IMG/VR virus record: IMGVR_UViG_3300028840_002667
Coordinates: 1-41,263 of that record
Strand: one strand, 5' to 3'
DNA from: a virus
Length of the DNA: 41,263 nt
Part shown: piece after piece, positions 38,622-41,263 of the stretch
How positions within the stretch are numbered: the first letter of the stretch is position 1
How the letters are laid out: each line of letters opens with the position of its first letter
Position numbers and translations under genes: made by a program
Notes under the pieces: generated by a model
Database searches by the model: none
Told to the model about the DNA's origin: nothing
Seen by the model: the letters and a program-made list of their open reading frames with translations, nothing else

Positions 38622-38755
38622 CCGAAAATCAAGGGAAAATGCAGTACCGTTGGGACTATCCGTAATCAGCTAAACCCTTGATTTTCCTTAATGGAATCAG
38701 GGGTTTTTTTATGCTTTCTTATCCTGCCTTATATCCAAAAGGTAGCATTGCTACC
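38589..38755. other. Candidate attP region with arm-type repeats
   Basis: GGTAGCAA occurs at 38589-38596 and 38600-38607, and the dyad GGTAGCA/TTGCTACC at 38741-38755. These flank a 12-bp perfect inverted repeat, 38624-38635 and 38675-38686 (GAAAATCAAGGG / CCCTTGATTTTC). Arm repeats around a central dyad right after int are typical of attP. The exact crossover core cannot be identified without the bacterial junctions. Confidence 0.55.
38673..38710 (+). terminator. Intrinsic terminator after int
   Basis: AACCCTTGATT (38673-38683) pairs with AATCAGGGGTT (38695-38705) with one G-U pair and an 11-base loop, followed by a run of T to 38710. It stops the early/int transcript. Its left arm is also the right arm of the inverted repeat beginning at 38624, so two RNA folds compete. 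Confidence 0.82.
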
Positions 38756-38812
38756 ATCTACCAGCAGAAAACCAAATGGTGTCAATCCACAAAAAAAAGG
38801 GAGGGATTTATT

Positions 38813-39169
38813 ATGAAAACATCGGAGGAAACTATTAGCCTGGATAATTTAAAAGAGGGAGCGGCTATAGAATTGTTTAACAGGGAAATACAGATGGTAT
38901 TGAATGACATCGTAGATCCTAACAAACAACAGGACGCCGCGAGGGAGGTTGATTTAAAACTATCCATTAAGCCGTCAGAGGATGGAATGATGGGCGATGT
39001 AATCTTAAAAATAAAATCAAAATTAGCGCCCATGGCGCCGGTGTTTACTAAGGTAGTTATGGGCGGTAGATCCGGACACGGCGAGGCCAGGGAATTAGTA
39101 TCAACGCAGCAAAAATTATTTGATGGGGATAGTAAAGTTATACCCATAGAAAGGATGGAAGATGATTAA
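38813..39169 (+). CDS. Conserved phage protein upstream of a DUF2303-like gene
   Basis: 118 aa from the ATG at 38813, which follows AGGGAGGG; the open frame begins at 38678 but those codons lie across the terminator. Contents: EGAAIELFNREIQMVLNDIV, DPNKQQDAAREVDLKLSIKP and DVILKIKSKLAPM. The same kind of protein often precedes the DUF2303-like gene in phage early regions. Function is unknown. It overlaps the next gene by eight bases. Confidence 0.7.
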   Translation: MKTSEETISLDNLKEGAAIELFNREIQMVLNDIVDPNKQQDAAREVDLKLSIKPSEDGMMGDVILKIKSKLAPMAPVFTKVVMGGRSGHGEARELVSTQQKLFDGDSKVIPIERMEDD

Positions 39170-39869
39170 AGAGGCTATAGAGAAAATTATAGAATTAAGC
39201 GGCCCGGAAACTATCGACGTAGACGGTAGGACCTATGCATACAGAAAATGGGAGCCTGTTAAAGGACCTAAACCGGATACATTAAACGTTAAAACTTTAA
39301 CCGGTTTTGTTGACTATCTAAAAGATATTGGCGAGCTGGATGGCATAAAGGATTTAGGAAGTTTTATTCATATCGAATCCTATAAAGCCGTTAGCCTACG
39401 CGGGCCATTTGATAACTATGGCGTTAGGGTTAATTATATCCGGGCAATACATACGGGGCCTGTATTTCAATTTGGAAATTGGTACAGCCCTGAGGAATTT
39501 ATAATACTGGCACAAAGCCTGTTTGAACAAAGCGACGCCATGAGGGGATTGATAAAGCAGATAGGGAATTTAGCCGAGCAGGATATAAAGACCATTGAGG
39601 ACGATGGCGTAACCCAGGAAATAACGGTAAAAACTGGAGTGGCCGTAGTAGGGCAAGTACAACTAAATCCGATAATTGAATTGATACCCTATCGTACGTT
39701 TTTAGAAGTTACGCAGCCGAAATCCGATTTTTTAATACGCCTCCGTAAACCTGGGCCACAGATAGCCTTATTTGAGGCCGACGGCGGCGCATGGGAATTA
39801 TTAGCGATACAAAGTATAGGGAAATGGTTAGAGGGTATAGTAGGGGAGGAGTTTAAAATAATCGCATAA
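39162..39869 (+). CDS. DUF2303-like phage protein
   Basis: 235 aa. Recognisable segments are VKTLTGFVDYLKDIGELDG, HIESYKAVSLRGPFDNYGVR, and the C-terminal NPIIELIPYRTFLEVTQPKS with FLIRLRKPGP, patterns typical of DUF2303-like (YfdQ) proteins near phage replication or recombination genes. It forms a pair with the preceding gene. The biochemical role is unknown. The gap after it (39870-39966) has a GAGGCC/GGCCTC hairpin (39885-39909) and no gene. Confidence 0.7.
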   Translation: MIKEAIEKIIELSGPETIDVDGRTYAYRKWEPVKGPKPDTLNVKTLTGFVDYLKDIGELDGIKDLGSFIHIESYKAVSLRGPFDNYGVRVNYIRAIHTGPVFQFGNWYSPEEFIILAQSLFEQSDAMRGLIKQIGNLAEQDIKTIEDDGVTQEITVKTGVAVVGQVQLNPIIELIPYRTFLEVTQPKSDFLIRLRKPGPQIALFEADGGAWELLAIQSIGKWLEGIVGEEFKIIA

Positions 39870-39966
39870 TAAAAAAAATGGTGGGAGGCCGGTTTACTTA
39901 TCAGGCCTCTAGTAACGCGGATATTGTTTAGAGGATAGGCCGCGAATAAAATAGGGGGGGCTAATA

Positions 39967-40923
39967 ATGCCACGTAACCGGCGATCCCTAGGAAAAAGGA
40001 TAAGCCATAGTAAGCGAGTGAATAAATTATCAATCAGGGCCATGCTGCTTTATACCTGGTTAATACCCCAATACGACGACGACGGGCGTATAGACGGGGA
40101 CCCGGAGGACCTGAAATACAATGTATTTCCTCGCCGGGAGGATATCACGGTAGATGATTTGGTTGATGATATAGAGGCAATGGTGGCCCTGGACCTGGTG
40201 ACCTGGTACGAGGTAGACGGTACGCCATATGTCCAAATGGATCCGGAAGCCTGGGAGGAAAACCAATCTTTCAGGGGGATAAAAAGGATACATAGCAAGA
40301 TTCCGAAATATGACCCGGCCGCACATAAGGTGTACCACTACACCGGGGGCGGTGTACCAGGACACCAAAATAATGGACCAGTACACCGGGATCGGTGTAC
40401 CACTACACCGGGGGCGGTGTACCAGGACACCGGAGGCGGTGACCAGGTACACCCTATAAGAGAAGGTAAGAGAAGTAAAGAAAAGAGTTTTACTAAAGTA
40501 AAACACCCTCCGGGTGACCTCCCTCCAAAACCAAAAGAGAAAAAGGGCTTTACCAAAGTACTGGGGGATAGTGCGCCTATAGTTGAATTGGCCAACCAGG
40601 TGCTGAGTAGAAACGGCGCAAAATCTTTTAAAGACGTATTCAAATGGGTGCAAAAAATGACCAATGAAAGTATGCATCCCGGCGCCATTAAAGAAACCCT
40701 CCAGCAAATAGTAAACCGCTGGGATAGCATCGAGGACCCATGGCCCTATAGTACGAGCGTATGTTTTAAACTATCAAGCGAGTACGCCGAAAAGGAACGA
40801 ATAGCCGAGGCCGAAAAACTCAAAAAGGATTTAGACGCATTTCTACAAACCGAGCAGGGCCAGGCCATTACCGGCCTACTATCCAAATCAATCAAGAAAG
40901 TACCAGACGCCAGGGCGCCCTAG
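39967..40923 (+). CDS. Replication initiator with internal origin
   Basis: 318 aa. Residues 1-100 form a winged-helix domain typical of phage replisome organisers (SIRAMLLYTWLIPQYDDDGR, GDPEDLKYNVFPRREDITVD, LDLVTWYEVDGTPYVQMDPE). Residues about 121-162 are an odd Gly/His/Thr-rich linker encoded by DNA iterons. The C-terminal half (about 200-300) is helical and DnaD-like (FKDVFKWVQKMTNESMHPGA, NRWDSIEDPWPYST) and may bind the helicase. It follows AGGGGGGGCTAATA. The build is that of lambda O: initiator gene with the origin inside it. No helicase gene is seen in the window. Confidence 0.82.
   Translation: MPRNRRSLGKRISHSKRVNKLSIRAMLLYTWLIPQYDDDGRIDGDPEDLKYNVFPRREDITVDDLVDDIEAMVALDLVTWYEVDGTPYVQMDPEAWEENQSFRGIKRIHSKIPKYDPAAHKVYHYTGGGVPGHQNNGPVHRDRCTTTPGAVYQDTGGGDQVHPIREGKRSKEKSFTKVKHPPGDLPPKPKEKKGFTKVLGDSAPIVELANQVLSRNGAKSFKDVFKWVQKMTNESMHPGAIKETLQQIVNRWDSIEDPWPYSTSVCFKLSSEYAEKERIAEAEKLKKDLDAFLQTEQGQAITGLLSKSIKKVPDARAP
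40329..40453. other. Iteron-type replication origin inside the initiator gene
   Basis: Five 16-bp dyads of the form GGTGTACCACTACACC or GGTGTACCAGGACACC start at 40329, 40351, 40394, 40416 and 40438 (the last is GGTGACCAGGTACACC). A degenerate sixth sits at 40372. The period is about 22 bp, two helical turns. A 38-bp pair repeats exactly (40329-40366 and 40394-40431). An A-rich, purine-rich segment follows (40454-40505) and could be the DNA-unwinding element. The arrangement mirrors lambda ori in gene O. Confidence 0.85.
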
Positions 40924-41067
40924 TAATGCGATCGACAATTAGCGATCGACGGCCGCCGCCAGGGATCCGCCAGGGGACCGGCGCCGCCCGGATCCGGCCG
41001 AGGCCTCCGCCCTGGGGATCCGGATAACAAAAAATCAATTCTTTAAGAATCAAGAAACGGGGGATAC
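40924..41067. other. Non-coding gap with short repeats
   Basis: 144 bases with no gene. GCGATCGAC occurs twice (40928-40936, 40942-40950). A GC-rich segment with three GGATCC sites follows, and then the second copy of the 28-bp dispersed repeat. It separates the initiator gene from the DUF5662 gene. Confidence 0.5.
41028..41055. repeat. Dispersed 28-bp repeat, copy 2
   Basis: Identical to 21540-21567 except for one base in the centre. It contains the dyad ATTCTT-T-AAGAAT and sits 12 bases before the ATG of the DUF5662 gene. Confidence 0.8.
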
Positions 41068-41263
41068 ATGGTGATGTACTGGAGATATTTAATTTACATA
41101 CTAGACCGCAAATGGAAAGTGTTTGTTGAGTGCTTAAAGATAATTCAGCCGATACATGGCGTATTACATGATCTATCTAAGTTATTACCGAGTGAATTTA
41201 TACCGTACGCTAGAAAATTCATGGGCGGAGATTATGCGTATAAATATTTTGAAGTTGAAAGCG
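41068..41263 (+). CDS. DUF5662 family protein, partial
   Basis: The first 65 codons of a gene cut by the window edge. It begins MVMYWRYLIYILDRKWKVFV and carries the family mark GVLHDLSKLLPSEFIPYARK with FMGGDYA following. The His-Asp in LHDLSK recalls HD-type metal sites, but enzymatic activity is not established. The ATG at 41068 follows ACGGGGGATAC; GTG 41071 and ATG 41074 are alternatives. The 28-bp repeat lies just upstream. Confidence 0.75.
   Translation, partial: MVMYWRYLIYILDRKWKVFVECLKIIQPIHGVLHDLSKLLPSEFIPYARKFMGGDYAYKYFEVES

Noticed and set aside
40329-40453. Repeats considered as a CRISPR array
   Set aside because: Units are 16-bp dyads at 22-bp steps with 5-6 bp spacers, all within a coding gene; iterons explain them better.
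40060-40707. Minus-strand open frame of 215 codons across the initiator gene
   Set aside because: It is antisense to the initiator and its iterons; the product is aromatic-rich without family resemblance.

Overview
The window reads as most of the genome of a temperate, long-tailed (siphovirus-type) bacteriophage or prophage with a lambda-like virion assembly plan. No host chromosomal gene is visible. The host is most likely a Gram-negative diderm bacterium. The phage carries several Sec-type and lipoprotein signal peptides, an O-antigen ligase/polymerase-like membrane protein, and a BamE-like lipoprotein beside the repressor. The host cannot be named from sequence alone. Most genes share one codon style, with many ATA, TTA, GTA and CGG codons and a striking excess of the hexamer GGATCC. 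The stretch of about 11.7-19.2 kb differs.

Layout, left to right. 0.2-5.5 kb: terminase small and large subunits, a DUF1643 protein, a large orphan ParB-like protein and a small HTH protein. 5.53-5.79 kb: a control region with four tandem 10-bp iterons, a sigma70-like promoter and a strong intrinsic terminator directly ahead of the head genes. 5.8-10.4 kb: gpW-like protein, portal, prohead protease with a nested scaffold, decoration protein and major capsid protein. 10.4-15.4 kb: an unusual cassette of exported or membrane proteins including the O-antigen ligase-like protein. 15.4-19.0 kb: compositionally distinct appendage genes with 96-bp repeats and a frame break. 19.0-31.0 kb: head-tail connector, tail completion protein, two tail-tube paralogues, G/GT chaperones with a -1 slippery heptamer, tape measure, M-, L- and J-like tip proteins. 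31.0-32.8 kb: small exported or membrane proteins where a lysis cassette would be expected; no endolysin is recognised.

32.7-34.0 kb is the only minus-strand block: a CI-like repressor, a lipoprotein and a zinc-ribbon remnant. A near-consensus promoter fires rightward from inside the repressor's start region into a Cro/CII-type early operon (34.0-36.4 kb). This continues into a Gp37/Gp68 protein, an excisionase-like protein and a tyrosine integrase (37.2-38.6 kb). An intrinsic terminator and a candidate attP follow. The last block (38.8-41.3 kb) holds two conserved phage hypotheticals, a replication initiator gene containing an iteron-type origin, and a DUF5662 gene cut by the window edge.

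How it works together (inference): the repressor holds the early promoter off in the lysogen while the adjacent lipoprotein is made. On induction the early operon expresses regulators, integration/excision genes and the replication initiator, whose own gene contains the origin. Late genes lie beyond a terminator that must be read through. The exported cassette and O-antigen ligase-like protein suggest that the phage remodels the host surface.
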